Below the pieces are notes generated by a model that was given only the letters and a program-made list of their open reading frames with translations, was not told the DNA's origin and did not search any database. The position numbers and the translations under genes were made by a program. Below are positions 44,808 through 57,300 of a stretch of 64,000 bases of DNA, in pieces (the stretch's first letter is position 1; every line of letters begins with the position of its first letter). The DNA comes from Stenotrophomonas indicatrix. Lineage in GTDB: Bacteria > Pseudomonadota > Gammaproteobacteria > Xanthomonadales > Xanthomonadaceae. The stretch is taken from assembly GCF_002750975.1 (NCBI RefSeq), contig NZ_PEJS01000001.1, forward strand, positions 248,001 to 312,000. Direction: 5' to 3'.

Positions 44808-47800
44808 ATGGTGCGTACGCCGCCGTCGCTGGTCGCTGCCTCCGGCCTGGTCCTGATCGGGCTGGCGGGCCCGTGCGCGGCGCAGGCGCTGCCAGCCACG
44901 CCCGGCGGCACTGTTGCCGAGCAGCGGCAATGGCTGCTGCAGCAGGTGCGCATCGGCGAGGCCAGCGGCCGTCAGGGGCTGATCGAAGATGCACTGGCCC
45001 GGCTGCGAATGCTGGCACCGGACGACCGCAGCACCCTGGTGGCGATCCTGGAAGTGCAGCTGTCGCAGCAGAAGATGGAAGATGCCGATGCGACCCTGCA
45101 ACGGTTGCGCCAGCTCGGCGCCGGCAGCCGCGAACTGGCCGCCGGTGAGCGCCTGTGGCGCGCCTATCGCGGCGACCTGCAGCAGGAACTGCAGCAGGCA
45201 CGGCTGTTCGCCGCCGGTGGTCGCAGCGATGAAGCGTTGCTGATCTACCGCCGTCTGTTCAACGACGATCCACCGGGGCTGCAGCTGGGCCTGGAGTACT
45301 GGCGCCTGCGCGGCACGCAGGCCAGCGGGCGCGATGCCGCAATCCGGGAACTGACCGCGCTGGACCGCAGTTACCCCGGCAACACCACCCTGTTGCAGAC
45401 ACTGTCGCAGCTGTTGTTCGCAGCCGGGCGTGACGCCGATGCGCTGGCGGCGCTGCAGCGCATGGGGCGCAATCCGGAAGCGCGCGCGCTGGCGGCTGAT
45501 GCCGAATGGGGCTACCTGCAGGACCAGCCTGCCGACGAGCGCAACGTGCGCCGCCTGCAGGAATTCATCACCCGCAACCCCACCTTCAGCGACATTGCGC
45601 TGGTGCGCGAACGCTATGCCGAACAGCACAAGCGGGTAAGCGATCCCTCCTGGCGCGCAGGCCTGCGTGGCCAGCAACTGCTCGACGCCGGTCGCAATGC
45701 AGAGGCCGAGCGCGCATTCCTGCAATCGCTGCGCGGCTATCCGCGCGAAGCGGAGTTCCTCGGTGGGCTGGGCATGGCCCTGATGCGGCAGGGGCGCCGC
45801 GAGCAGGCCATCGCCTATTTCCAGCGTGCCGTGCAGGCCACACCCGCGGGTGATACCAGCGACAGATGGCGCGACCTGATCACCAGCACCCGCTATTGGC
45901 TGCTGCTGGACCAGGCCGACACCGCGCTGGCCGCTGCCAGGCTCGATGATGCTCAGGCACTGTATTCGCAGGCGCGCCGGCAGCAGCCGCGCGAGATAAA
46001 CGCCATCCTCGGCCTGGTCGATGTCGCGGTGGCGCGTGGCGACGATGAAGCCGCCGAGCGGCAGCTGCAGGCCGCGCGGCGGATCGCCCCGCGCGATGCC
46101 AATGTGATCCGCAAGCTGGTGCAGCTGTATGGCCGTACCGACCCGCAGCGTCTGGAATCCTTCATCAACGCCTTGCCTGCAGCGCAGCGCACCCTGTACG
46201 CCGAAGACCTGCGCCAGCTGCAGATCAGCCGGCTGCGTGAGCGTCGTGAGCAGGCGCTGGCCGCTGGTGATGCCGATGCGGCCATCACGTTGGGGCGTGA
46301 GCTGCGCCGCGAACTGCCCGGCGATGCCTGGCTGGCGTATGCGCTGGGCAATGAACTGCGGACGGCCGGCAAGCTGGATGAAGCAGATGCGGTGGTTGCC
46401 GATATGGCCACGCGCAATGCCGGCATCGAAGCGCGTTACGCGCAGGCGCTGTACCTGTCCGGCTCCGATCGCCTGCCACAGGCGCTGGCCGTGCTGGAAG
46501 GCGTGCCGCGCGCGCAGTGGGACGATGACATGCGCGCCTTGTCAGAACGCCTGCAGCGCCAGCAGCTGATCGATCATCTGTGGGAGCTGCGCGCGCAAGG
46601 CCGGGAAGCAGAAGCCGTTGCCCTGCTGCAGCAACAGCCGCCCAGCGCGGACAACCAGCTGATCCTGGCCGAGTGGGCGCGCCTGCGTGATGATCATGCA
46701 CAGGCGCTGCACTACTACCAGCAGGTGCTGGCGGTGCAACCGGACAATCTCGATGCGCAGTTGGGCCAGCTGCAGGCCTGGATCGGCACCGGCGACCTGG
46801 CCAGTGCCCGTCGGCAGATGCACGACGCGCCCCCCGTGGTGGCCGATGATGCGATCGGCCAGCAACGCCAGTTGGCGACCATCTGGACCGACCTGCATGA
46901 AGACGCCAAGGCGCTGCAGATCCTGCGCGCGCTGCTTGCCCGCAAGAGCGGGCCGGACGCCCAGTCCTGGCGCGATGCGGCGCGTCTTGTACGGCGCGAA
47001 GATCCGCAGCAGGCGCTGGACATGTACGCACGGGCGATGGCCGACAATGGCTTGATCGCACCGTCGCAGGCGCAGCCACGTGACAACCGCGCGTTGACCC
47101 TGGCCAGCCGCGAAACCGCCAGCGACGACTGGTTGCGGCGCAGCCTGCGCAGCGACGTGGAAACCCTGTACCAGCAGCAAAATCCGACGCTGACCGTGAT
47201 GCAGGATTCCGGCCGTCGCAGCGACGGCACGCCTGGCATCTCGAAACTTGCACGCGATACCCGCATCGCCCATCTTGATGCACCGTTCGCCGGTGGTCTT
47301 GGCTGGGCGCGCATTGAACAGGTGCATTTCGATGCAGGCCGTTTCCAGACCGACGCCGACGGCGCCTACAGCGACGATTTCGGCAGCTGCGACCTGGGCC
47401 TGCTGCAGGCCGACGGCACGCGGATGCAGGCGCCGGGCTGCACCCGCTACGTACACCAGCGGCGCAGTTCGGGTGCCGGCTTTGCCGTGGGCTGGCGCAC
47501 CCTGGATGATCGCTGGAATTTCGATATCGGCCATTCGCCGTCCAACTACGTGGTGGGTAACTGGCTGGGCGGCGTCACTCTCAATGGTGACCTCGGCCGG
47601 CTGGGCTGGGGAGCGACCGTATCGCGGCGGCCGATGACCAATTCGCTGCTGTCGCAGGCTGGTGCGATCGATCCACGCAGTGGCATTGCTTGGGGCGGTG
47701 TCACCGCCAATGGCGTGACCGTCAGCCTCGGCTATGACGAAGGTGGACGCAACGGCGTGTGGTCGAACTGGAGCTGGCACCAGCTGACCGGTCACAACGT

Positions 47801-48383
47801 GGTGGACAACACCCGCGCGCGGGCGATGGTTGGCTGGTACCACAAGCTGATCCAACGCCCGGACATGCGCCTGGATGTGGGAACCACCGCGATGTATTGG
47901 CGCTACCAGAAGGACCTGGGCGGCTATTCGCTGGGTCAGGGCGGCTACTACAGCCCGCAGCGCTATGCGTCGTTGAGCCTTCCGGTGGGCTTCGCCTGGC
48001 GCAACGACGACTGGTCGGTGCGCATTGATGGTTCGGTCAGCGTCTCCAACGCACGCACCCGCTCGATCAGCCGCTTCCCCGACGAGGCCCTCATCCAGCG
48101 CGTGATCGCACAGCTGGAACCGCAGTACGGTCCGCTGCAACTGGACGCGGATGGCCTGTACACCACCGATGGCAGCAGTACCGGTACGGGCTATCGCCTG
48201 TACGCGGCAGTTGAGCGGCGCCTGGGTGATCACGTCGTGCTGGGTGCGGCCGGTACCCTGCAGCGCAGCCGCGATTTTTCGCCGAACACGTTCCAGTTGT
48301 ACCTGCGCTATTCCTTCAAACCGTGGCAGGGCAACCTGCCGTTGCCCGTCTCTCCGCTGGTGCCGTATGGCGAATTCCGCTGA
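44808..48383 (+). CDS. bcsC: Cellulose export protein BcsC (TPR and porin)
   Basis: A 1191-residue export channel. The signal peptide ends about PCAAQA. Roughly 750 residues of TPR helical repeats (pattern LGxxxxxxGRxxxAxxxFxxAL, e.g. FLGGLGMALMRQGRREQAIA) scaffold the periplasmic space. A 16-strand outer-membrane barrel (about 830-1191) starts near TPGISKLARDTRIAHLDAPF. The final strand is LYLRYSFKPWQ, followed by a short tail GNLPLPVSPLVPYGEFR. ATG at 44808 is preferred to TTG at 44805. The end overlaps bcsZ by 17 bp. Confidence 0.95.
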   Translation: MVRTPPSLVAASGLVLIGLAGPCAAQALPATPGGTVAEQRQWLLQQVRIGEASGRQGLIEDALARLRMLAPDDRSTLVAILEVQLSQQKMEDADATLQRLRQLGAGSRELAAGERLWRAYRGDLQQELQQARLFAAGGRSDEALLIYRRLFNDDPPGLQLGLEYWRLRGTQASGRDAAIRELTALDRSYPGNTTLLQTLSQLLFAAGRDADALAALQRMGRNPEARALAADAEWGYLQDQPADERNVRRLQEFITRNPTFSDIALVRERYAEQHKRVSDPSWRAGLRGQQLLDAGRNAEAERAFLQSLRGYPREAEFLGGLGMALMRQGRREQAIAYFQRAVQATPAGDTSDRWRDLITSTRYWLLLDQADTALAAARLDDAQALYSQARRQQPREINAILGLVDVAVARGDDEAAERQLQAARRIAPRDANVIRKLVQLYGRTDPQRLESFINALPAAQRTLYAEDLRQLQISRLRERREQALAAGDADAAITLGRELRRELPGDAWLAYALGNELRTAGKLDEADAVVADMATRNAGIEARYAQALYLSGSDRLPQALAVLEGVPRAQWDDDMRALSERLQRQQLIDHLWELRAQGREAEAVALLQQQPPSADNQLILAEWARLRDDHAQALHYYQQVLAVQPDNLDAQLGQLQAWIGTGDLASARRQMHDAPPVVADDAIGQQRQLATIWTDLHEDAKALQILRALLARKSGPDAQSWRDAARLVRREDPQQALDMYARAMADNGLIAPSQAQPRDNRALTLASRETASDDWLRRSLRSDVETLYQQQNPTLTVMQDSGRRSDGTPGISKLARDTRIAHLDAPFAGGLGWARIEQVHFDAGRFQTDADGAYSDDFGSCDLGLLQADGTRMQAPGCTRYVHQRRSSGAGFAVGWRTLDDRWNFDIGHSPSNYVVGNWLGGVTLNGDLGRLGWGATVSRRPMTNSLLSQAGAIDPRSGIAWGGVTANGVTVSLGYDEGGRNGVWSNWSWHQLTGHNVVDNTRARAMVGWYHKLIQRPDMRLDVGTTAMYWRYQKDLGGYSLGQGGYYSPQRYASLSLPVGFAWRNDDWSVRIDGSVSVSNARTRSISRFPDEALIQRVIAQLEPQYGPLQLDADGLYTTDGSSTGTGYRLYAAVERRLGDHVVLGAAGTLQRSRDFSPNTFQLYLRYSFKPWQGNLPLPVSPLVPYGEFR

Positions 48384-49500
48384 CCTGCAACGCCGCCGTC
48401 TGCTGCAGGCGACAGTCCTGCTGCCGCTGCTGGGCAGCGCCGGCGTTCGCGCGGCCACCACAGCATCGCGTTGGCCGGCCTGGCAGGTGCTGCAGGACAG
48501 CAGCCTGAGCCGCGATGGGCGCATGATCGACCGCAGCCAGGACGATCAGCGCAGCACATCGGAGGGCCAGTCCTATGCACTGTTCTTCGCGCTGGTCGAC
48601 AACGATCCTGCACTGTTCGACCGCATCCTGGCCTGGACGCAGGACAATCTCGCAGGCGGTGACATGGCCGCGCGCCTGCCAGGCTGGTTGTGGGGGCAGG
48701 GCAAGGAAGGCTGGCGCCTGCTGGACGACAATCCTGCATCCGATTCGGACCTGTGGCTCGCCTACGCATTGCTGGAAGCTGCGCGCCTGTGGCGCCGCCC
48801 CGCGCTGCAGGCCATCGCCGAAGGCATGCTGGCACAGGTGCGCGCGCGCGAAATCGTGCAGATACCCACGCTGGGGCCGATGCTGCTGCCGGGGCCGCAG
48901 GGATTCATCGAAGACGGTGCCACCCGGGTCAATCCGAGCTACCTGCCGCTGCCGTTGCTGCGGCGATTCGCAGCGGTTGATCGCAGCGGCCCCTGGCAGG
49001 CGCTGGCCGACAACACCGTGGCCCTGCTGCAGCAGACCAGTCCGCATGGGTTCGCGCCGGACTGGGCCGCGTGGAAGGACGGCAGCTTCATCGCCGATCC
49101 GGTGAAAGGGGCTGTGGGTGGCTACGACGCCATCCGCTGTTACACCTGGGCCGGCATGACTGCGCCGCGCGATCCCTTGTTCCGTCGCCAGCTCACCGCT
49201 CTGTCCGGCCCTCTGCAGCGCCTGCGCAGCGGTGCGCCGATGTGGGAGAAAATCGACACGCGTACCGGCAAAGGGCAGGGCGAGGGCAACTACGGTTTCC
49301 GTGCCGCACTGCTGCCCTACCTGCTGGCACAGGGGGAAACATCCCGCGCCGCGGTGCTGCTTGAAAGCCTGCCCAGCGCCGAACAGCAGCGTGCTGGCGA
49401 GCCCGCGTACTATTCGCAGATGCTCACCCTGTTCGGTCGCGGCTGGGCGGAAGGCCGCTGGCGCTTCGCTGCCGACGGACGCCTGCAGCCGCGCTGGTGA
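48367..49500 (+). CDS. bcsZ: Periplasmic endoglucanase BcsZ, GH8
   Basis: A 377-residue beta-1,4-glucanase that trims cellulose during export. The catalytic acid is E66 (TSEGQSYALFFALVDND); acidic residues D126/D128 (PASDSDLWLAYALLEA) lie at the second conserved site, and RRFAAVDRSGPW and GEGNYGFRAALLPYLL also fit GH8. The signal peptide begins MANSADLQRRRLLQATVLLP, with a twin-arginine-like RRRLLQ before a modest hydrophobic core, so Tat export is possible. In E. coli bcsZ lies between bcsB and bcsC; here it follows bcsC. Last gene of the unit. Confidence 0.93.
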   Translation: MANSADLQRRRLLQATVLLPLLGSAGVRAATTASRWPAWQVLQDSSLSRDGRMIDRSQDDQRSTSEGQSYALFFALVDNDPALFDRILAWTQDNLAGGDMAARLPGWLWGQGKEGWRLLDDNPASDSDLWLAYALLEAARLWRRPALQAIAEGMLAQVRAREIVQIPTLGPMLLPGPQGFIEDGATRVNPSYLPLPLLRRFAAVDRSGPWQALADNTVALLQQTSPHGFAPDWAAWKDGSFIADPVKGAVGGYDAIRCYTWAGMTAPRDPLFRRQLTALSGPLQRLRSGAPMWEKIDTRTGKGQGEGNYGFRAALLPYLLAQGETSRAAVLLESLPSAEQQRAGEPAYYSQMLTLFGRGWAEGRWRFAADGRLQPRW

Positions 49501-49507
49501 TGCAACG

Positions 49508-49524
49508 GCCGGGCGATGCCCGGC
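49508..49524. other. Short palindrome between convergent genes
   Basis: GCCGGGC-GAT-GCCCGGC lies between bcsZ and the convergent permease gene. It has the core of a SMAG element but no GTAG header and no T-tract. It may be a decayed REP or a weak terminator. Confidence 0.45.
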
Positions 49525-49542
49525 GGGCCCATCAACAGGGGA

Positions 49543-50859
<1,317 letters not shown>

Positions 50860-50922
50860 CGCAGATCTCTCGTACCTGCACGCCCTGCCGCCCGAAGGAC
50901 CGGCGGGTGCGTCGCCAGGCGG

Positions 50923-51612
50923 TTAGAAGTGGTAGTTCAACTTCAGCGTAACGCTGCTGTAGTTGGTATGGAAGCTGCGTCGCGCCGCAGCCGGGTAGTT
51001 GGGATCTTCCAGGTAAACCGGGCTGGAGCCCAGATGGGTGTAACGGTACTCCGCACCCGCCGAAAGCTGGTCGCTGAAGCGGTACAGCACGCCTGCGCCG
51101 ACGTTCGCGCCGGTGGATACATGGGATGCGCGGGTTTCAAATTCGGCCACGCGGCAGCCGTTGGTGGCCTCCACCAGCGACTTGTCGCAGCCCAGCGAAA
51201 ACTCCTGGCGGGCCACGCTCACGCCGGCGCTGACGTACGGCAGCCACTGGCCCGCCGCGTAACCCAGCGTCAGGTTGACTGCGCCCGAACGGGTCACCGC
51301 ATCCTTGCCGTAGTAGGGGCTGTACTGGTGGTTGTCGCGGTCCTTCCACTCCTGGGTGATGTTGCCGAAGGAAAGGGTGCCTTCGATCCCGGCAACCACA
51401 TTGTTGTCGAACTGCCAGTTGCGGCCGGCCTGCAGCCCGCCAGCAAAGCCGCGGATGCTCTTTTCAGAGGCATTGGCATTGCTGCGGTCCTGGCTGTGGC
51501 CTTCGCCATGGCTGGCATGGGCACCCAGGTAGATGCCTTCCCAGTTCGCCGGCGCGGCCGCGGCAGTGCCCGACAGCAGCAGCGCTGCCGTGGTGGAGAT
51601 CAGTGCTTTCAT
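50923..51612 (-). CDS. Outer-membrane beta-barrel protein, Omp25/OmpA-barrel-like
   Basis: A 229-residue protein with a clear signal peptide (MKALISTTAALLLSGTAAAA) and an eight-stranded barrel pattern. The first strand is WEGIYLGAHASHG, middle strands include VVAGIEGTLSFG and SAGAEYRYTHLG, and the C-terminus SVTLKLNYHF ends in phenylalanine, the BAM signal. Two cysteines (SLGCDKSLVEATNGC) probably form a loop disulfide. Relatives include surface antigens of alphaproteobacteria. Function unknown; possibly stability or adhesion. AGGA upstream supports the ATG at 51612. Confidence 0.85.
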   Translation of the reverse strand: MKALISTTAALLLSGTAAAAPANWEGIYLGAHASHGEGHSQDRSNANASEKSIRGFAGGLQAGRNWQFDNNVVAGIEGTLSFGNITQEWKDRDNHQYSPYYGKDAVTRSGAVNLTLGYAAGQWLPYVSAGVSVARQEFSLGCDKSLVEATNGCRVAEFETRASHVSTGANVGAGVLYRFSDQLSAGAEYRYTHLGSSPVYLEDPNYPAAARRSFHTNYSSVTLKLNYHF

Positions 51613-51823
51613 GGTGTTTTCCTACGAGGGGGATGAATCGGGTGCGTAGGAAAACCGAAGCATTGGGCCGGGAACATACAACGAGTTGCAAAGTACGGAG
51701 GATGCCGTGTGCGACAAGGAATCAACACTGCTTTACACGGGCAGCCTTCAGCCGGGTCGCGTTGAAGTGCGTCGCGAAGAGACCAAAAGCGTCAACAAAA
51801 ATCGATTGCGGCCCATGAAAGGT

Positions 51824-51849
51824 GAAAGGCCGCGCGAGCGCGGCCTTTC
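51824..51849 (-). terminator. Likely terminator after ettA
   Basis: GAAAGGCCGCG (51824-51834) pairs perfectly with CGCGGCCTTTC (51839-51849) around CGAG, 9 bp after the ettA stop. On the minus strand only ACCTTTC follows, so the T-tract is short. The rest of 51613-51857 holds the leader of the outer-membrane gene and nothing else recognised. Confidence 0.6.
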
Positions 51850-51857
51850 GTTCTTGC

Positions 51858-53522
<1,665 letters not shown>

Positions 53523-53774
53523 GAGGTCTCCGTAGGCGCGACCCTGCGCCCGGTCCGTCACGGGGAACTTCCCGTTGCGGCAGCGGGCACAGACTGAATG
53601 GAATACCCCCAATTATAGCCGGAACCGCTTACGCCCCGCGCCGTCCGCAGCGCCCGGGGCTGGCCGAGGACTGAATGGGCCGTCAGAGTCCCGCAGCGGG
53701 AAGCGTTTCCAGCCGGAAACCGTTCAGATCGAATGCGCAATATGGGCTCACCACCCACCCAGCAGAGGTCTCCC

Positions 53775-54251
53775 ATGCACATCCATCGACTCATGGCCGG
53801 CGCCGTGGCCTCTGTACTGGCGCTGGGCGCCATCGCCCCGGCCTTCGCCGACAACGACCACCGTGGTCGCGACCATGACCGCCGTGAATGGCGCGAAGAT
53901 CGCCGCGAGTGGCGCCACGACCGTCGCGACTGGGAACGCGACCGCCGGGAAGCGCGCCGTGACTACCGCCACGACCGCCGCTACGACCATGGCTACTACC
54001 GCCCGGCACCGCCGCCGCCGCGCGTGGTCTACAGCCCGGGCTACCGGCCCGGCTATGGCTATGGCTGGCAGCGCGGCCACCGCTATCGCGATTACTACCG
54101 CGGCCCGATCTACGTGGTGAACGACTACCCGCGCTACCACCTGCGCCGCCCGCCGTCCGGCCACCACTGGATCCGCGATGACCGCGGCAACATGCTGCTG
54201 GTGGCCGTGGCAACCGGCATCATCGCCGACTACATCATCAACAACCGTTGA
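53775..54251 (+). CDS. RcnB-like periplasmic protein
   Basis: A 158-residue exported protein. The signal peptide MHIHRLMAGAVASVLALGAI ends near PAFA/DNDH. A long charged region of Asp-Arg-Arg-His repeats (REWREDRREWRHDRRDWERD) and a Tyr/Pro/Gly-rich middle follow. The C-terminal RcnB-like motif is RRPPSGHHWIRDDRGNMLLV with a hydrophobic end (IIADYI). E. coli RcnB modulates nickel and cobalt export; the histidine-rich composition suits metal or polyanion binding, but no rcnA is nearby. The ATG at 53775 has AGAGG upstream. Confidence 0.8.
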   Translation: MHIHRLMAGAVASVLALGAIAPAFADNDHRGRDHDRREWREDRREWRHDRRDWERDRREARRDYRHDRRYDHGYYRPAPPPPRVVYSPGYRPGYGYGWQRGHRYRDYYRGPIYVVNDYPRYHLRRPPSGHHWIRDDRGNMLLVAVATGIIADYIINNR

Positions 54252-54261
54252 TGCAGCGCCA

Positions 54262-54298
54262 GGGTCGGATCCCTTTCCAACGGAAAGGGCTCCGACCC
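54262..54298. repeat. Palindrome of the GGGTCGGA type
   Basis: GGGTCGGA-TCCCTTTCC (54262-54278) pairs with GGAAAGGG-C-TCCGACCC (54282-54298) around AAC, with one mismatch. Same outer sequence class as 59103-59141 and, more distantly, 32014-32056. It follows the RcnB-like gene. Confidence 0.8.
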
Positions 54299-54304
54299 GA
54301 TCGG

Positions 54305-54335
54305 AAAAAAAGAAGGGCGCCGCAAGGCGCCCTTC
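54305..54335 (-). terminator. Intrinsic terminator of the autotransporter gene
   Basis: On the minus strand the stem GAAGGGCGCC / GGCGCCCTTC (54312-54321 and 54326-54335, loop TTGC) is followed by TTTTTTT (54311-54305). It lies 26 bp after the autotransporter stop. Read on the plus strand the tail is TTCATTC, so it may also help end the RcnB-like transcript. Confidence 0.88.
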
Positions 54336-54360
54336 TTCATTCAACCGGCCAACCTCCCGG

Positions 54361-57300
54361 TCAGAACGCCACCGACCAGTCCAGCTGCGCCCCCACATCG
54401 CGCTGGCCATCGCCACGGCGGCCCTGCATCTGCAGCGCCACGCGGCTGTTGTCGGTCGGGCTCACCGCCACGCCGAACTGGGCCAGCGCGCTGCGGCGGG
54501 CCAGCGGCGCACCGCTGATCGCAAACCCCTGCGTGCCTTCCACGAAGCGTGCATCGACCTGCGGCAGGCGATCGCCGCCCGCCACCTGCCAGCCCACGCG
54601 CGCGGTCAGCGCCGCACGATCACGCTGGCCACCGCTGATGTCCCAGTCCGCGCGCAGCGCAGCCAGGCCGGTGCGGTAACGTGCGCTGCCGCCGTTCCAC
54701 TGCAGGGCACTGTGGCCGCCGTGTTCCTGGCTGCCGTCGCTTTCCAGGCGCACCTGGGCCACTTCGATTTCCGGGGTCAGCTGCAGGCGCGCGCCGCCGA
54801 AGGTCCAGCCGGCACGCAGGAACGCGGTCGTGCCGGTGGCGTCCTCGCGGGCGGACAGACCTTCGTCCAGGCGGGTGCCGACCTTTGCGGTGCGCGTGCT
54901 GTCGGTGCGGTAGTCGGCACGGCTGACACCGGCACGCAGGCTCAGGCCCTGCCAGCGGTACTGGCCGTACACGCCGTACTCGATGCTGTCGGTTTCGCTG
55001 CGTGCATCGCGCTGGGCCAGGCGGCTGACCAGCTGCTGCTGGCCGGCGGCCACGCCCACTTCCAGCGATTCACCCAGGCGCCAGCCGGCACCGGCCATGA
55101 CGCCGTGCTGCGACGAACGCAAGCCGGTGTTGTCCGCGCCGGCATCGGTGCGGCGCTGGCCGGCGTTGCCGCCGATCCAGGCGTGCACACCCGGGGCGAT
55201 CTCGGCACCCATCGTGGCACCGTCCAGATGGCGGTCGATGCCCTCGTGCAGGAAGCGGTTCTGCAGCAGTGCGCCGCGGTGCGCGGCATGGATCTCACCG
55301 CTCAGGCTGTCGAAGGCCGGCACCACCTCGGCCAGGTCCAGCCGTACCACCGCCTCATACACGGCGTTGCCATTGCCCAGCGCTTCCACCGCGCCGGCCA
55401 CCGCCTTCTGGTTGGGGTTCACCACCACATCGGGGAAGGCCAGATCGATATCCGGCATGGCGATATCGTTGCGGGCCAGGGTCAGGTAGACGTTGCTGGC
55501 GTCGTAGTCCAGCGTGGGGGTCAGGAAGGCCAGCGTGCTGCTTACGCCGGAGAACGTGCCCTGCACGCCCTGCGCCGCGCTCAGGATGGTGTAGCGGGTG
55601 CGTGGCTGCCAGTCACCCTCGCTGGCGATGGCCACCGTATTGCCACCCTGCAGCGTTGCGCCGCCGCCCACCTGCACGCGGTCGCCGGCGCCATCGGCGC
55701 CCAGATCCACCAGGTAACGCGAGCCGTTCTCCATCAGCAGGCTGCCGGTCATCGACAGCGTGCCGAAGGCCGTGGCCGAACCCGGTGCCAGGGTGGCGCC
55801 GTCGCGGATGACGACGTTGCCCAGCTGGCCGTCACCGCTCAGCTCGGTGCCAGTGCCCAGGTCGGCCAGGCCGCCCAGGCGGCCATGCACGTCAAGCGCG
55901 CCGGCCTGCACGCGCGTGGTACCGGTGAAGCCGCTGCTGTCGCCCGACAGGCTCAGCAGGCCCGCATCCAGCTTGACCACATCGCCCGCGCCGGACAGCA
56001 CGTTGTTGAACAGGGTCTGGCCATTGCGCTGCAGCTGCAGCGTCGCGCCCGATGCCACGTCCACCGCGCCACGGATCGCACCGTTGCCAGCCAGCACAAG
56101 GGTGCCCTGTTCAATGCGGGTACCGCCGCTGTAGCTGTTGTTGGCATGGGTGGTCAGCGTGCCGGTGCCGGTCTTGCGCAGTGCGCCGGTGCCGGTCAGG
56201 CGGCCGCTGAACATCGCATCGACCTGGTCGGTGTCCACCGTGGCGACACCGTCCAGCGCCATTTCAACGTTGCTGGTGAAGGCCTTGCTGGTCAGGTGCA
56301 GGGTGCCATCGGCAATCAGTACGGTGGCCGTACCGGCGCCTTGGTAGATCAGGCCGCCGGCCAGGTTCAACGTGCCCTGCGGACCAATGGTCAGCGAGCC
56401 ACGGCTGCCGCTGGCGCCGGCCAGGCCCAGCGCGTCGTTGACCGTCAGCGCACCGCCGTCATACACCGACACGCTGCCGTTGCCCTGATTGCCGACGGTC
56501 AGGCGGCCCATGCTGGCCGAACTGCCAGCGTCGGCCACGCGGAAGCTGCCTTCGCCCTGCGTGCTCTCACCCACGCCCACGTTGCCTGCGGTCAGTGCGG
56601 CGCCGTCGAAGACATTCAGTTCGGCCACCGCGTTCTGGCCCACGGCGATGAAGCCGGTGGTGGCGGTGGTGCCCGCGCCGGTCAGCACCAGCACGCCATC
56701 GGGCACGCCCGGAGTGTGCCGCTGCTGGCCCAGCAGGGTGCTGCCCTGCACGGTCAGCGTGGCGCCGTCGGCGACGGTCATCGTGCCGGTGCCGGAAACG
56801 CCGATCAGCAGGTCACTGCTGTTCAACCAGCTCGAATCCTTGCCGGTCACCGTGGCTTCGCCGCGGGCCACGCTGCTGTAGCTGCCCAGACGGGCGACGC
56901 CGGTCTGGAAGCTGCCGCCGTTACGCACGTTCACCGTGCCCATGCCCTGCGCGCCCACGTGGATCTGGTCGGTGGCAAAGCGCGAATCCTTGTCGGACAC
57001 GGTCAGCACGCCACTGCTGCCCATTTCCGAGGCCACCCACGTGCCCTGGGCGTTGATCACCTGGCCGCCATCAAGCACGTCCAGGAAGCCGCTGCCTTCA
57101 TGGCCGACGCCGATGCTGTTGTTGCCGATCCACTGCGAACCGGCGCCGGTCACGGTGACCTTGCCGGTCGAGCCGGCCAGCGTCGCAATGAAGATGGCAG
57201 TGCTTTCCAGCACGCCGCCGTTCTGGATGAACAGCTCGCCGCTGCCGCCATGGCCGATGTCCACGCGCCACGAATCAGCCCTGATCGCATCCACCACGAC

